From: Flavobacterium sp. 140616W15
Lineage (GTDB): Bacteria; Bacteroidota; Bacteroidia; Flavobacteriales; Flavobacteriaceae
Length of the DNA stretch: 64,000 nt
Assembly (NCBI RefSeq): GCF_003668995.1
Contig: NZ_CP033068.1
Location: 310,001 to 374,000, forward strand
Direction: 5' to 3'
Numbering within the stretch: position 1 is the stretch's first letter; each line of letters starts with the position of its first letter. A model generated the notes under the pieces. That model was not told the origin of the DNA. It did no database searches and was given only the letters and a program-made list of their open reading frames with translations. A program made the translations under genes and the position numbers. Below, one piece after another: positions 34,771 to 43,413 of this stretch.

Positions 34771-36024
34771 ATGAAAGCAACAATAATAACAATTGGTGAT
34801 GAAATCCTAATAGGGCAAATTGTAGACACAAATTCTGGTTTTATAGCTAAATCTCTAGATAAAATCGGAGTCGAAGTCCATGAAATGATTTCGATAAGCG
34901 ACGATAAAGAGCATATTTTAAATACATTTTCTCAATTACAAAACAAAGTCGATTTAGTAATTATCACGGGAGGTTTAGGACCGACTAAAGATGATGTAAC
35001 TAAAAAAACATTCTGTGATTACTTTGAGGATGAATTAGTGGTTGATCCTGGGGTTTTGGAGCATGTTACGGCTATAATCGAAGGCTTTTACAAGCGACCG
35101 ATCACTCAGATGAATAAAGATCAGGCATTGGTCCCTTCAAAATGTACCGTGCTTCATAATGAGATGGGAACGGCACCAGGAATGTGGATGAAAAAAGAAA
35201 ATACTGTTTTTGTCTCTCTTCCGGGTGTTCCTTATGAAATGAAATATCTGGTAGAAAGTGTTATAATTCCTAAGGTTGTAAAAGAATATGAACGGCCATA
35301 TATTATTCATAAAACGATACTTACATACGGTCAAGGCGAAAGTTTAGTAGCGGAGCGTATTGAGGAATGGGAGAATAATTTGCCTGATTTTATAAAATTA
35401 GCTTATTTGCCAAATCCAGGAAGAGTGCGATTGCGACTTTCGGCACGAGGTACAGATAAAGAAATGCTAGAAGCGGCTATTGAGGCCAATGTGCAATCGC
35501 TAGATGCAATCATTCATGATATTATTGTAGGTTTTGATGATAATGAAACCATCGAGGTAGTGGTTGGGCAGTTATTAGCTAAGAAAGGAAAGACGATAGC
35601 AACAGCAGAAAGTTGTACGGGAGGGAAAATCGCGTCACTTTTGTCAGCGGTTTCTGGTGCTTCGAGCTACTTTAAGGGAGGTGTTGTGCCGTATTCAACT
35701 GAACTAAAAACTACTATTTTAGGTATTTCAGCGAGTTTGATAGAGGAAAATTCTGTAGTAAGTTCAGAGGTGGCTTCGGCGATGGCTTTGAGTGTAAAGC
35801 GCCTAATGAAAACTGATTACGCAATAGCGACAACTGGAAACGCCGGACCGACAAAAGGAGACTCAAATGCAGAAATAGGTACGGTTTTTATTGCAATTGC
35901 AACTCCGAGTGATATAATTGTTGAAGAATTTAACTTTGGGCAACCACGTGAAAAAGTGATAGATAGGGCTGTAATTAAAAGTTTAGAAATGTTACAGAAA
36001 GAAATTTTAAAAAATGTGCGATAA
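34771..36024 (+). CDS. cinA: CinA family protein (competence/damage-inducible)
   Basis: From the ATG at 34771 ([17 protein letters not shown]) it has 417 residues; the five codons before it are not part of the family N-terminus. The first 250 residues form the MoaB-like domain ([38 protein letters not shown]). The C-terminal domain has [24 protein letters not shown] and [23 protein letters not shown], as in nicotinamide mononucleotide deamidases. CinA acts in NAD recycling and ADP-ribose or NMN turnover. The ribosomal protein genes rpmB and rpmG follow in the same direction. Confidence 0.9.
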   Translation: MKATIITIGDEILIGQIVDTNSGFIAKSLDKIGVEVHEMISISDDKEHILNTFSQLQNKVDLVIITGGLGPTKDDVTKKTFCDYFEDELVVDPGVLEHVTAIIEGFYKRPITQMNKDQALVPSKCTVLHNEMGTAPGMWMKKENTVFVSLPGVPYEMKYLVESVIIPKVVKEYERPYIIHKTILTYGQGESLVAERIEEWENNLPDFIKLAYLPNPGRVRLRLSARGTDKEMLEAAIEANVQSLDAIIHDIIVGFDDNETIEVVVGQLLAKKGKTIATAESCTGGKIASLLSAVSGASSYFKGGVVPYSTELKTTILGISASLIEENSVVSSEVASAMALSVKRLMKTDYAIATTGNAGPTKGDSNAEIGTVFIAIATPSDIIVEEFNFGQPREKVIDRAVIKSLEMLQKEILKNVR

Positions 36025-36095
36025 TTTTTTGTTTCAATCGTTTATTTTTCTTTTCTTTGCACCCTGATTTTGAATAACGATAAAACATAAGTATA

Positions 36096-36332
36096 ATGTC
36101 AAGAGTTTGTGACCTTACAGGTAAAAGAGCGATGGTAGGAAATAACGTTTCTCACGCTATGAACAAAACTAAGAGAAAATTTTCTGTGAACTTAGTTAAA
36201 AAGCGTTTTTATCTTCCAGAAGAAGATAGATGGATTACTCTTAGAGTAGCAGCATCTACGATAAAAACAATTAATAAAAATGGAATTTCTGCAGTTTTGA
36301 AAAAAGCGCAGTCAGAAGGATTTATCAAATAA
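36096..36332 (+). CDS. rpmB: 50S ribosomal protein L28
   Basis: The 78-residue protein starts [27 protein letters not shown], a conserved L28 N-terminus, and has [19 protein letters not shown] near the C-terminus. It is first in a cluster with rpmG and a DUF4295 gene, the standard Bacteroidota arrangement. The spacing to rpmG is 27 bases. Confidence 0.95.
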   Translation: MSRVCDLTGKRAMVGNNVSHAMNKTKRKFSVNLVKKRFYLPEEDRWITLRVAASTIKTINKNGISAVLKKAQSEGFIK

Positions 36333-36359
36333 TCTTTTCCAAAATAAATATATAGCAAG

Positions 36360-36542
36360 ATGGCAAAGAAAGGTAATAGAATCCAAGTAATTTTAGAATG
36401 TACTGAGCACAAGACTTCTGGTGTAGCAGGAACTTCAAGATACATTACAACAAAGAACAAAAAAAATACTCCAGACAGATTAGAGATTAAGAAATTTAAT
36501 CCAATCTTGAAACGTGTAACTGTTCACAAAGAAATTAAGTAA
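36360..36542 (+). CDS. rpmG: 50S ribosomal protein L33
   Basis: The 60-residue protein starts [21 protein letters not shown] and ends in [14 protein letters not shown], with the L33 motif [22 protein letters not shown]. One Cys remains (ECTEH), so the zinc-binding CXXC pairs of the other L33 type are not present, and it is the C-minus form. It lies between rpmB and the DUF4295 gene in one transcript. Confidence 0.95.
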   Translation: MAKKGNRIQVILECTEHKTSGVAGTSRYITTKNKKNTPDRLEIKKFNPILKRVTVHKEIK

Positions 36543-36615
36543 TAATTAGAGATTTTATAAATCTCAATGGTTTTCCCATTAGAGCTTTATAAGAACTTCA
36601 AATAACATTTGAATC

Positions 36616-36768
36616 ATGGCAAAGAAAACCGTAGCATCGTTACAAACAGCTTCTAAGAGATTATCAAAAGCCATCAAAATGGTGAAATCTCCAAAAACTG
36701 GTGCATATACATTCGTAGAATCTATTATGGCTCCTGAAGAAGTTGATACTTTCTTGAAAAAGAAATAA
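36616..36768 (+). CDS. DUF4295 family small protein
   Basis: The 50-residue basic protein MAKKTVASLQTASKRLSKAI... ends in ESIMAPEEVDTFLKKK. It is the DUF4295 protein that stands after rpmG in nearly all Bacteroidota and is probably a ribosome-associated protein of this phylum. It starts 73 bases after rpmG, and a strong terminator follows. Confidence 0.9.
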   Translation: MAKKTVASLQTASKRLSKAIKMVKSPKTGAYTFVESIMAPEEVDTFLKKK

Positions 36769-36788
36769 TTAACAATTACAATATATAG

Positions 36789-36820
36789 AAAAGCTACTTT
36801 CATTCGGAAGTAGCTTTTTT
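36789..36820 (+). terminator. Terminator of the rpmB-rpmG-DUF4295 transcript
   Basis: AAAAGCTACTT (36789-36799) pairs with AAGTAGCTTTT (36808-36818) and runs into a T tract. Confidence 0.85.
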
Positions 36821-36826
36821 ATTTTT

Positions 36827-36834
36827 TATATTTG
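36827..36834 (+). promoter_or_regulatory. -7 promoter box TATATTTG upstream of ftsY
   Basis: A perfect TAnnTTTG match directly after the ribosomal terminator. If used, the ftsY transcript would have a leader of about 200 bases containing the structured element at 36884-36953. Confidence 0.4.
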
Positions 36835-36883
36835 TCTCGAGATATAAGAGAAGCCCAACATTAGTCCTTTTTTTAAGCAATGT

Positions 36884-36953
36884 ACCCGCTTTTGCTTCAA
36901 TCTTTTGGTTCTGAAACCCAGAACAAAAGGATTTTGCCGCAATCGGGGCTAAT
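36884..36953 (-). ncRNA. Structured intergenic element 1 (Flavo-1-like candidate), minus orientation
   Basis: Read on the minus strand it begins ATTAGCCCCGATTGCGGC, then ATCCTTTTG, an imperfect stem (CTTTT/AAAAG and GTTCTG/CAGAAC with one bulged G), and then AAAGATTGAAGC. The same flanks occur at 38409-38493 with another stem. Two T-rich direct repeats (GTCCTTTTTTTAA at 36864-36876; GTCCTTTTTTAAA at 36965-36977) flank it. A relation to the Flavo-1 RNA motif is possible. Confidence 0.5.
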
Positions 36954-37041
36954 TAAAGACATTTGTCCTTTTTTAAACTCAAGGATTGTTGTAGATTGTG
37001 AGAAGATCTAAATAATTCAAAAAACTAACAACCTATATAAA

Positions 37042-37995
37042 ATGAGTTTTTTTAAAAAAATATTTTCATCCGATAAAAAAGAGACATTAGACAAAGGTCT
37101 TGAAAAATCAAAAACCTCTTTCTTTTCTAAATTAAGCAAAGCAGTAGCTGGAAAATCTAAAGTCGATGACGACGTTTTAGATAATTTAGAAGAAATTCTT
37201 GTTTCTTCGGATGTTGGAGTAGAGACAACTCTAAAAGTTATTACCCGAATTGAAAACCGTGTAGCGGCAGATAAATATCTTGGAGTTGATGAGTTAAACC
37301 AAATCTTGAGAGAAGAGATTGCAGGTTTGTTATCAGAAACTAATACAGGTGAAGCAACCGAATTTGTAATTCCGATTCAGACAAAACCATATGTTTTAAT
37401 GGTTGTTGGAGTAAATGGAGTAGGAAAGACTACAACTATTGGTAAATTAGCTTATCAGTTTAAAAAAGCGGGCTATAAAGTAGTTTTAGGTGCCGCAGAT
37501 ACTTTTCGTGCAGCAGCGATTGATCAATTGCAAATTTGGGCAGATCGCGTAGATGTGCCTATTGTAAGACAGAATATGGGTAGTGATCCTGCATCAGTAG
37601 CATTTGATACCTTGCAATCTGCAGTAGCTCAAAATGCAGATGTAGTAATAATTGATACAGCAGGGCGTTTGCATAATAAAATCAACTTGATGAATGAACT
37701 TACGAAAGTAAAACGCGTAATGCAGAAAGTTGTAGCCGATGCACCACACGATGTACTTTTGGTTTTAGATGGTTCTACAGGTCAAAATGCTTTTGAACAA
37801 GCCAAACAATTTACTGCAGCAACGGAAGTAACCGCTCTTGCAGTTACTAAACTAGATGGTACTGCCAAAGGTGGTGTCGTAATAGGTATTTCGGATCAGT
37901 TTAAAATTCCTGTAAAATACATTGGTGTTGGAGAAGGAATTGAAGACTTGCAGGTTTTTAATAAGTATGAATTTGTTGATAGTTTCTTTAAATAA
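37042..37995 (+). CDS. ftsY: Signal recognition particle receptor FtsY
   Basis: At 317 residues, the NG domains are preceded by a short charged N-terminus (SFFKKIFSSDKKETLDKG), so the long acidic A domain of E. coli FtsY is absent, as usual in Bacteroidota. The G motifs are VVGVNGVGKTTTIGKLA (P-loop), GAADTFRAAAIDQL, VIIDTAGRL and ALAVTKLDGTAKGG. It docks SRP-ribosome complexes at the membrane as a GTPase. The gene for a small membrane protein starts 7 bases after it. Confidence 0.95.
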   Translation: MSFFKKIFSSDKKETLDKGLEKSKTSFFSKLSKAVAGKSKVDDDVLDNLEEILVSSDVGVETTLKVITRIENRVAADKYLGVDELNQILREEIAGLLSETNTGEATEFVIPIQTKPYVLMVVGVNGVGKTTTIGKLAYQFKKAGYKVVLGAADTFRAAAIDQLQIWADRVDVPIVRQNMGSDPASVAFDTLQSAVAQNADVVIIDTAGRLHNKINLMNELTKVKRVMQKVVADAPHDVLLVLDGSTGQNAFEQAKQFTAATEVTALAVTKLDGTAKGGVVIGISDQFKIPVKYIGVGEGIEDLQVFNKYEFVDSFFK

Positions 37996-38002
37996 TTTCA
38001 AG

Positions 38003-38173
38003 ATGAGTTTTAATACTATTTCCCCAATATATTTTTATTTTGGTAGCATTCTTTCTTTTGTTTTGTCTAATATATTTAGAGAGCAAAATCTAACCGTATA
38101 TTACATTTTATTGATAATAGGTGTGATTTTGTTCCTTCTTGGTCTTCTTAGAAGGATTCAAACAAAAAGATAA
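38003..38173 (+). CDS. Small membrane protein after ftsY
   Basis: The 56-residue protein starts at the ATG at 38003, 7 bases after the ftsY stop. It has two hydrophobic segments, YFYFGSILSFVLSNIF and YYILLIIGVILFLLGLL, followed by a positive C-terminus (RRIQTKR). A longer frame overlapping ftsY adds 27 residues that are unlikely. No family is recognised. Its position suggests cotranscription with ftsY, and a terminator follows. Confidence 0.65.
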   Translation: MSFNTISPIYFYFGSILSFVLSNIFREQNLTVYYILLIIGVILFLLGLLRRIQTKR

Positions 38174-38251
38174 TTTAATAAGCAGATATTTTTTAATATC
38201 TTTTTATAATATAAAGCCTTTCGTTATTAGGATAAGCTTTGTTTAATATAT

Positions 38252-38290
38252 AAAAAACCAAGGAAAACTTATCGTATTCGTTGGTTTTTT
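38252..38290 (+). terminator. Terminator of the ftsY transcript
   Basis: AAAAAACCAA (38252-38261) pairs with TTGGTTTTTT (38281-38290) around a 19-base loop. Confidence 0.7.
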
Positions 38291-38408
38291 GCTTTATAGA
38301 TAAGTCTGAATAAATAGAATTGTTTATTGGGTTTTGGCATTTTTTTTCTTCTTTATCAATTTTATAAAGTTAACTTTGTGTTTAACAAAAAACATCCATA
38401 ATTACCGT

Positions 38409-38493
38409 GAAGCTTTAGCCTTGATAGAAGCGGTATCCTTTATTATGATTTTTTTTCATAATAAAGATATAGTGAATAGCAAGAAGTAGCTTC
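38409..38493 (+). ncRNA. Structured intergenic element 2 (Flavo-1-like candidate)
   Basis: The outer pair GAAGCT (38409-38414) and AGCTTC (38488-38493) encloses TAGCCTTGATAGAAGC, ATCCTTT, a perfect 11-bp stem (CTTTATTATGA, 38438-38448, with its complement at 38456-38466) and AAAGATATAG...AGC. The flanks match element 1 while the stem sequence differs. It lies 18 bases before the next ORF. The class is a guess, and it may be a terminator, a leader RNA or a repeat. Confidence 0.5.
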
Positions 38494-38511
38494 TCAAAAA
38501 AATGAACTATA

Positions 38512-38955
38512 ATGAAAAACGTATTTAAAATTCTTTTTGTGTCGCTTTTGTTTGTCGCTTGTCAACAAAAAATAGAACCCGCCGATATTGCAAAATTAAA
38601 TGGATATTGGGAGATCGAAAAAGTTGTTTTTGATAAGGGTGAGGATAAAGATTATGGTATGAACGAAAGCTATGATTATTTTATGATCGGAGCCGATAAT
38701 ACAGGGACACGTCAAAAAGTAATGCCGCAGTTGGATGGAACTTTTGTGACAAATGATGTACATGAGGATGTAAAAGTAAGATTTAAAGACGGTAAAGCTT
38801 TTTTAGATTATTCAACGCCTTATATGAAATGGAGCGAAGAGTTGATTGCTTTAACAGACAGTGAGTTAGTGTTGTTGAATGCCGAGAAAAAAGAATATCA
38901 TTATAAGAAAGCAGGACCAATTAATATCAAAGACAATGGCAAAGAGACTAAATAA
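38512..38955 (+). CDS. Lipocalin-like lipoprotein, conserved upstream of the DUF721 gene
   Basis: The 147-residue lipoprotein has the signal KNVFKILFVSLLFVACQQK (lipid Cys17). The mature part LNGYWEIEKVVFDKG, VKVRFKDGKAFLDYSTP and ELVLLNAEKKEYHYKKAG follows the G-x-W strand pattern of small lipocalin-like beta-barrels. The end (about 20 bases) overlaps the start of the DUF721 gene. No ligand is known. The gene pair is seen in other flavobacteria. Confidence 0.65.
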   Translation: MKNVFKILFVSLLFVACQQKIEPADIAKLNGYWEIEKVVFDKGEDKDYGMNESYDYFMIGADNTGTRQKVMPQLDGTFVTNDVHEDVKVRFKDGKAFLDYSTPYMKWSEELIALTDSELVLLNAEKKEYHYKKAGPINIKDNGKETK

Positions 38956-39232
38956 TCAGAGTACCGTTGGGGATATTTTACAAAAAATTATTGAGGTAAA
39001 TAAACTTCAGTATGGAATGGATGAAATTGATGTAAAGGACGCATGGAGACAACTGATGGGAAATGGTGTGAATAGTTACACAAGAAACGTTATTTTAAAA
39101 GGAAGTACGCTTTATGTTGAGCTTACATCTTCTGTTTTAAGAGAGGAACTTACACATGGAAAATCTAAGATTATTACGATGATAAATGAAGAATTACGAA
39201 GAGATGTAGTTCGAGATGTAGTTTTGAGATAG
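38936..39232 (+). CDS. DUF721/DciA-like protein
   Basis: Starting at the ATG at 38936 it has 98 residues, MAKRLNNQSTVGDILQKIIEVNKL. The segments VKDAWRQLMGNGVNSYTRNVILKGSTLYVELTSS and LREELTHGKSKIITMINEEL fit DUF721, the family of the DciA helicase-loading protein. It probably acts with the replicative helicase DnaB. The start codon lies within the upstream lipoprotein gene, so translation is coupled. A longer ORF start at 38879 lacks the family N-terminus. Confidence 0.8.
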   Translation: MAKRLNNQSTVGDILQKIIEVNKLQYGMDEIDVKDAWRQLMGNGVNSYTRNVILKGSTLYVELTSSVLREELTHGKSKIITMINEELRRDVVRDVVLR

Positions 39233-39360
39233 ATTTTTTTAAGCTCTAAGTTTTTGAGCTTTTGATTAATCTTTTCAAGCTGGATAAAGTTTGAAGTAAG
39301 ATGCAGTAACATGAGTTCAAAGGATCTGAGTTAAAAGGTTTTAAACCGACACTATAAAAA

Positions 39361-39401
39361 AAAAACAAAACCCGCTTCATTGAAGCGGGTTTTGTTTTTT
39401 T
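39361..39401. terminator. Bidirectional terminator
   Basis: CCCGCTTC (39371-39378) pairs with GAAGCGGG (39382-39389), extended by AAAA/TTTT and long A- and T-runs. It separates the DUF721 gene from ndk. The following stretch to 39450 consists of degenerate TCTAA-like repeats. Confidence 0.85.
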
Positions 39402-39457
39402 TATGAATCTTAGAATCTAAAAAGTCTAAGTGTCTAAAAATCTAAGCTAGTCTAAAA

Positions 39458-39877
39458 TTAGAATTGCTCTCTTCCAGCAAAATGGAATGCACCTTCGATA
39501 GCAGCATTTTCGTCGCTATCAGAACCGTGAACTGCATTTTCTCCGATAGAAGTTGCATATGCTTTACGAATTGTTCCTTCAGCAGCTTCAGCAGGGTTTG
39601 TAGCTCCGATTAAAGTTCTGAAATCTTCAACAGCGTTGTCTTTTTCTAAAATTGCAGCAACAATTGGTCCACGAGACATGAATTCTACTAATTCTCCGTA
39701 GAAAGGTCTTGCAGCGTGAACAGCATAAAATGCTTGAGCATCAGCTACAGTTAATTGAGTTAATTTTAATGAAACGATTTTAAATCCTCCATTAGTAATC
39801 ATTGCTAAGATATTTCCGATGTGTCCGTTTTGAACAGCATCTGGCTTAATCATTGTAAAAGTTCTATTTGTTGCCAT
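39458..39877 (-). CDS. ndk: Nucleoside diphosphate kinase
   Basis: The 139 residues show [71 protein letters not shown] (active-site His in NAVHGSDS) and FHFAGREQF. It makes NTPs from NDPs by a phospho-His intermediate in the cytoplasm. The length is typical for the Bacteroidota form. A -7 box follows at 39901-39908 on the minus strand. It is monocistronic. Confidence 0.95.
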   Translation of the reverse strand: MATNRTFTMIKPDAVQNGHIGNILAMITNGGFKIVSLKLTQLTVADAQAFYAVHAARPFYGELVEFMSRGPIVAAILEKDNAVEDFRTLIGATNPAEAAEGTIRKAYATSIGENAVHGSDSDENAAIEGAFHFAGREQF

Positions 39878-39900
39878 TTTTGTTTTTATTAAATTTTGTG

Positions 39901-39908
39901 CAAAAATA
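39901..39908 (-). promoter_or_regulatory. -7 promoter box TATTTTTG for ndk
   Basis: Read on the minus strand, a perfect TAnnTTTG match followed by C, 24 bases before the ndk start. Confidence 0.5.
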
Positions 39909-40063
39909 GACTTTTTTTGTGAATTGAATTTAATAAATTCATAATTAAAACTACACAGGCTGTCTTTATGATAATTAATATTTAAAAATGGTGTATCGAC
40001 TAAGATGTACTAGTAGAGACAGGTCGTAATGCGTGTACGTTTTGTATATAAACTCAAGGCAAA

Positions 40064-41335
40064 TTAAACCTTAAAAATAAGTTTGTTCTTGTAGAAAATC
40101 CATAAAATAAATGTCCAAATAGCAACATATGTGAGTGCTCCAGCTAATGAAGCCGTCATAGGGTTACTGAAAAATGGTGCAATCCCAAAACTATATAAAT
40201 AATCTAAAAGATTAATTTGTTGATCTGGATTATGTGGATTTTTAAATTGAATCATTACTAATCCTTGTGGGATTATTTGAGAAAAGAAAAAAACGATCAT
40301 TGGATTTACTCCCCAAATCAAGAATAATTTAATTCCTTTTTTTAAGTTCAGAATGTCAATAAGATAATATAACAATGCTAGACAAACTGTTGCTAATCCT
40401 GCAGTATATAATACATATGTACTTGTCCATAAGGATTTGTTTATTGGGAAAACGATACTCCAAATCTGAGCAACAATAATTAGGGCTATACCTGCAATTG
40501 CCATTTTTTTAGCAATCTCTATTTTGGGTATAGAGCGGTGTAATAACTGACCAATAAGTAAACCAATAATTCCAGTTGCAATTGATGGAATTGTACTTAA
40601 AATTCCTTCAGGATCCCATGTTACCGTTCCGCGGTACATATGGCCTTTTAACAAGATACTATCTATCCAGGAAGCCAGATTAGTTCCTTTATCAAAATTA
40701 GCTTCTCCAATTCCAGGAACAGGGATTAATGCCATTACTGCCCAATATCCTAATAATAGGAGAGAAGCAACTAGTATTTGTATTCTTTGATTTGATTTTA
40801 AATACAAAAGGGAGACTACAAAATAGACTATTGCAATACGTTGTAAAACTCCAGGTAATCTCACGTCTTGATATGCTTTGATACCACTATAAGCCAAAAA
40901 GAGGTAAATAAATAGAATCGAAAAGGCTAGGATATTTTTTACTTTGGAACTAAAATTTCCCATTAATGCATATCCTACCGCAATAGTTATGATTAATCGA
41001 CCAATAAGCAACGGAATTCCTTCGAGTCCAAAAAGTTGTATTTTGGCAAAGAAATTAAAGAAAATTCCAAGGCAGAACATTCGTAACGAGCGTACTAGTA
41101 TTTTATTAAAAGTTGTGCTGTCAAAGGTCTTTGTAGGCATTGCAAAAGAAACGGCGACTCCCATAATGAAGATGAAAAATGGAAAAACCAAATCGGTTGG
41201 TGTGCAGCCATGCCACTCAGAATGTAATAGAGGAGGATAAATAGCGCTCCAGCTTCCTGGATTGTTGACGATTGTCATTAATAAAATAGTTAATCCTCTG
41301 AAGACATCTAGTGAAATCAAGCGCTCTCTGGTCAT
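40064..41335 (-). CDS. Multi-pass membrane protein, heparan N-acetyltransferase-like, paralog of 27298
   Basis: The 423 residues include about ten predicted helices. The N-terminus RLISLDVFRGLTILLMTIVNN and TPTDLVFPFFIFIMGVAVSF match the conserved start of the DUF5009/HGSNAT-like family. RLPGVLQRIAIVYFVVSLLYL and LFLIWGVNPMIVFFFSQI are further core segments. It may pass acetyl groups from cytoplasmic acetyl-CoA to a periplasmic sugar. HSEWHG holds His residues that could serve as the acyl carrier. The substrate is unknown. It is a single gene. Confidence 0.8.
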   Translation of the reverse strand: MTRERLISLDVFRGLTILLMTIVNNPGSWSAIYPPLLHSEWHGCTPTDLVFPFFIFIMGVAVSFAMPTKTFDSTTFNKILVRSLRMFCLGIFFNFFAKIQLFGLEGIPLLIGRLIITIAVGYALMGNFSSKVKNILAFSILFIYLFLAYSGIKAYQDVRLPGVLQRIAIVYFVVSLLYLKSNQRIQILVASLLLLGYWAVMALIPVPGIGEANFDKGTNLASWIDSILLKGHMYRGTVTWDPEGILSTIPSIATGIIGLLIGQLLHRSIPKIEIAKKMAIAGIALIIVAQIWSIVFPINKSLWTSTYVLYTAGLATVCLALLYYLIDILNLKKGIKLFLIWGVNPMIVFFFSQIIPQGLVMIQFKNPHNPDQQINLLDYLYSFGIAPFFSNPMTASLAGALTYVAIWTFILWIFYKNKLIFKV

Positions 41336-41485
41336 AATGTTTTGGTAATAGGTTAGTTTTTGTTTTAAAAGTTAATAATTTGGTTTAGTGTGTAATAATC
41401 TCAGAAGTAAGCGGTTATTTATTTTCTTATGATTATTACTTTATTGTTTTGCTTTTAAGAAGCTGCCTAAATTTTGAGGAGGTTC

Positions 41486-43075
41486 TTATATCGTTATAAT
41501 ATTAAAATTAGATTCTAATGGTTTTAATTCTTTAATTAAAAGCGGAATTAATTCTTCACCTTTTTCCATATAAAATTCTGAAAAATTGATTTGACGTTCC
41601 TGTAAGCTTTTGTTAGGGAATAATTCATTTTGCAAGTTGGTTATACGTTGCAAAATGTCATTTAGCTTTCTCTTTTGAGCTTTTAATAATCTTTTTTCAA
41701 GGTTGTCTAATCCTTTTATTTGTTTGATTTCTTGTGCTTTTACTGCTCCTGTAAACGATTTGTCAGTTTGATTTGCCAATTCATAAAGATATTCGAATTG
41801 CTTCTGTAAAATCTCTTTTTGAGGAGTTAAATCAATAGAAAAAGGAGATAATTCTCGTGTGCTTTTGTTAATTAAATTCTCTTGTTTTGAGAATAGATCG
41901 CTCCAAGATAAATTTAATTGGTCAGCCTTTTTTGCTTGTTTTTCGGTTGCTAAAAGTACCGAATTTCTAATTAAAAGCATTGGAAAAGTAATCTTAACAG
42001 TGTCAAAAAAGGATTTTAATTCTAACCAATAAGCAATTTCTCCACCGCCGCCAATATAGCATAAATTAGGTAAAATAATTTCCTGATATAATGGACGCAT
42101 AATCACGTTGGGGCTGAATTTTTCAGGATTGCTTTCTAATAAATCGAAAATTTCTCGTCCTGCAAATTCAATTCGGGTGTTGTTTACTCTGTATTTTCCA
42201 TTTTCAAAAACAATACGTTCACGTAATTCATCTTCGATGTAAAATAAATTAATCTCACGCGGATTTACTTGTATTGTATAATCTTTTAGTTTTTCAATGG
42301 TTTCCTGAACAGCTTTGTAGGAAGATTGAGATTCTAATTCTTCTTTTATATAAGGGATAAAGGCGCGTTTTAAATCGGCATTATCGGCATCTAAAATTAC
42401 TAAGCCTTGAGAAGCAAATAAACTATTTGCTAAATAACGAGTTGCATCTGCCAGATTATCATGCTTTAAATAAGCTTCCTTGAATATTTTTTTTAAGACA
42501 TTAGCATTAGTGCTAGAACCTAATTCTAAAGCATATATTTCGAAAAAATCGTCAAGCCCTTTTGTTGATAATCTGCCTACAGGCCCACTACTTTCAGCAT
42601 TCCATCTGAATTTTTTACCTTTAAAATTGAAGTAATTAATTTCTTCAAAATCATGATCTTCAGTCGCCATCCAATAAACGGGAACAAAATTATAAGAAGG
42701 ATATTTTGACTTTAATTCGGTGGTAAGATTAATTGTAGAAATTATTTTATACAAAAAATATAGAGGTCCACTAAATAAGTTTAATTGATGACCAGTTGTA
42801 ACAGTAAATGTATTTGGGAGAGCTAATGCTTCAATATTTTGCTTGGTTGAATCTGAAAGGTCAATCGTAGCATACTGCTTTTTTAAGACAGAAACCAAAG
42901 GTATTCTATTGTTATCATCGAAATTTTGTTGTTTTTCAATGATTTGTTTTTCAAAGTTTTCCAGAGTTGGAAAATTATTATATAGCGGTTTTAAATCTGA
43001 TTTTTGCTCTAAATAATCATGTATCAATGTTGAAAAATATCCTGAGGTCTGGTAGCTGATACAGTCGGTTGGCAT
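41486..43075 (-). CDS. bshC: Bacillithiol biosynthesis cysteine-adding enzyme BshC
   Basis: The protein has 529 residues from the ATG at 43075, where MPTDCISYQTSGYFSTLIHDYL is the family N-terminus; the longer ORF adds 13 residues. It has FTVTTGHQLNLFSGPLYFLYKI and VYWMATEDHDFEEINYFNFKGKKFRW (Rossmann-like core of the cysteine ligase), and a coiled-coil region near LTPQKEILQKQFEYLYELA. BshC adds Cys to GlcN-malate to make bacillithiol, the main low-molecular thiol of many Bacteroidota. No bshA or bshB is near. Confidence 0.9.
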   Translation of the reverse strand: MPTDCISYQTSGYFSTLIHDYLEQKSDLKPLYNNFPTLENFEKQIIEKQQNFDDNNRIPLVSVLKKQYATIDLSDSTKQNIEALALPNTFTVTTGHQLNLFSGPLYFLYKIISTINLTTELKSKYPSYNFVPVYWMATEDHDFEEINYFNFKGKKFRWNAESSGPVGRLSTKGLDDFFEIYALELGSSTNANVLKKIFKEAYLKHDNLADATRYLANSLFASQGLVILDADNADLKRAFIPYIKEELESQSSYKAVQETIEKLKDYTIQVNPREINLFYIEDELRERIVFENGKYRVNNTRIEFAGREIFDLLESNPEKFSPNVIMRPLYQEIILPNLCYIGGGGEIAYWLELKSFFDTVKITFPMLLIRNSVLLATEKQAKKADQLNLSWSDLFSKQENLINKSTRELSPFSIDLTPQKEILQKQFEYLYELANQTDKSFTGAVKAQEIKQIKGLDNLEKRLLKAQKRKLNDILQRITNLQNELFPNKSLQERQINFSEFYMEKGEELIPLLIKELKPLESNFNIITI

Positions 43076-43230
43076 AAGTATTGGTTTATTTTTGATAGCT
43101 GTAAATTTAATCAAAATTTATACTTAAAAATGGATTTAACGATTGCTTATGATTTGATTTTTAAAATTTGTTTTAATTACTTAAAAATCAGTAAGTTAGT
43201 TGTTGTATAGGAAAATACTTGTTTTTAAAT

Positions 43231-43262
43231 TTGTTTATTCAAAAAATAATTCGCAAAATTTG
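43231..43262 (+). promoter_or_regulatory. Candidate promoter of the 28-codon ORF transcript
   Basis: TTG (43231-43233) and AAAATTTG (43255-43262) are 21 bases apart. The -7 box misses the first T of TAnnTTTG. The ORF starts 41 bases after it. Confidence 0.45.
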
Positions 43263-43302
43263 CATCAGAAAATAAATCATTAACCAATTAATAACGAAGA
43301 CA

Positions 43303-43389
43303 ATGTTTGTATTAAACTTTACCTCTCAAAACATCGCATCAGGATTAGATTCTGTTGTCATGTGTCTTCGTGGCTTTTCGCAATCATAG
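43303..43389 (+). CDS. Candidate 28-codon ORF or small RNA, with own terminator
   Basis: ATG at 43303 to TAG at 43387-43389 gives MFVLNFTSQNIASGLDSVVM followed by CLRGFSQS. It lies between a possible promoter (43231-43262) and a strong terminator (43414-43450), so a transcript of about 180 bases is plausible. It is too short for family evidence. It may encode a small protein, or be a regulatory RNA in which the frame is accidental. The rest of the gap (43076-43230 and 43451-43567) shows nothing. Confidence 0.35.
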   Translation: MFVLNFTSQNIASGLDSVVMCLRGFSQS

Positions 43390-43413
43390 CAAATCAATTT
43401 TAGATATATGAAT

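Noticed and set aside
39233..39457. Runs of TCTAAG/TCTAAA-like words near ndk
   Set aside because: They are degenerate and look like the usual low-complexity intergenic DNA. No unit length or array is kept.
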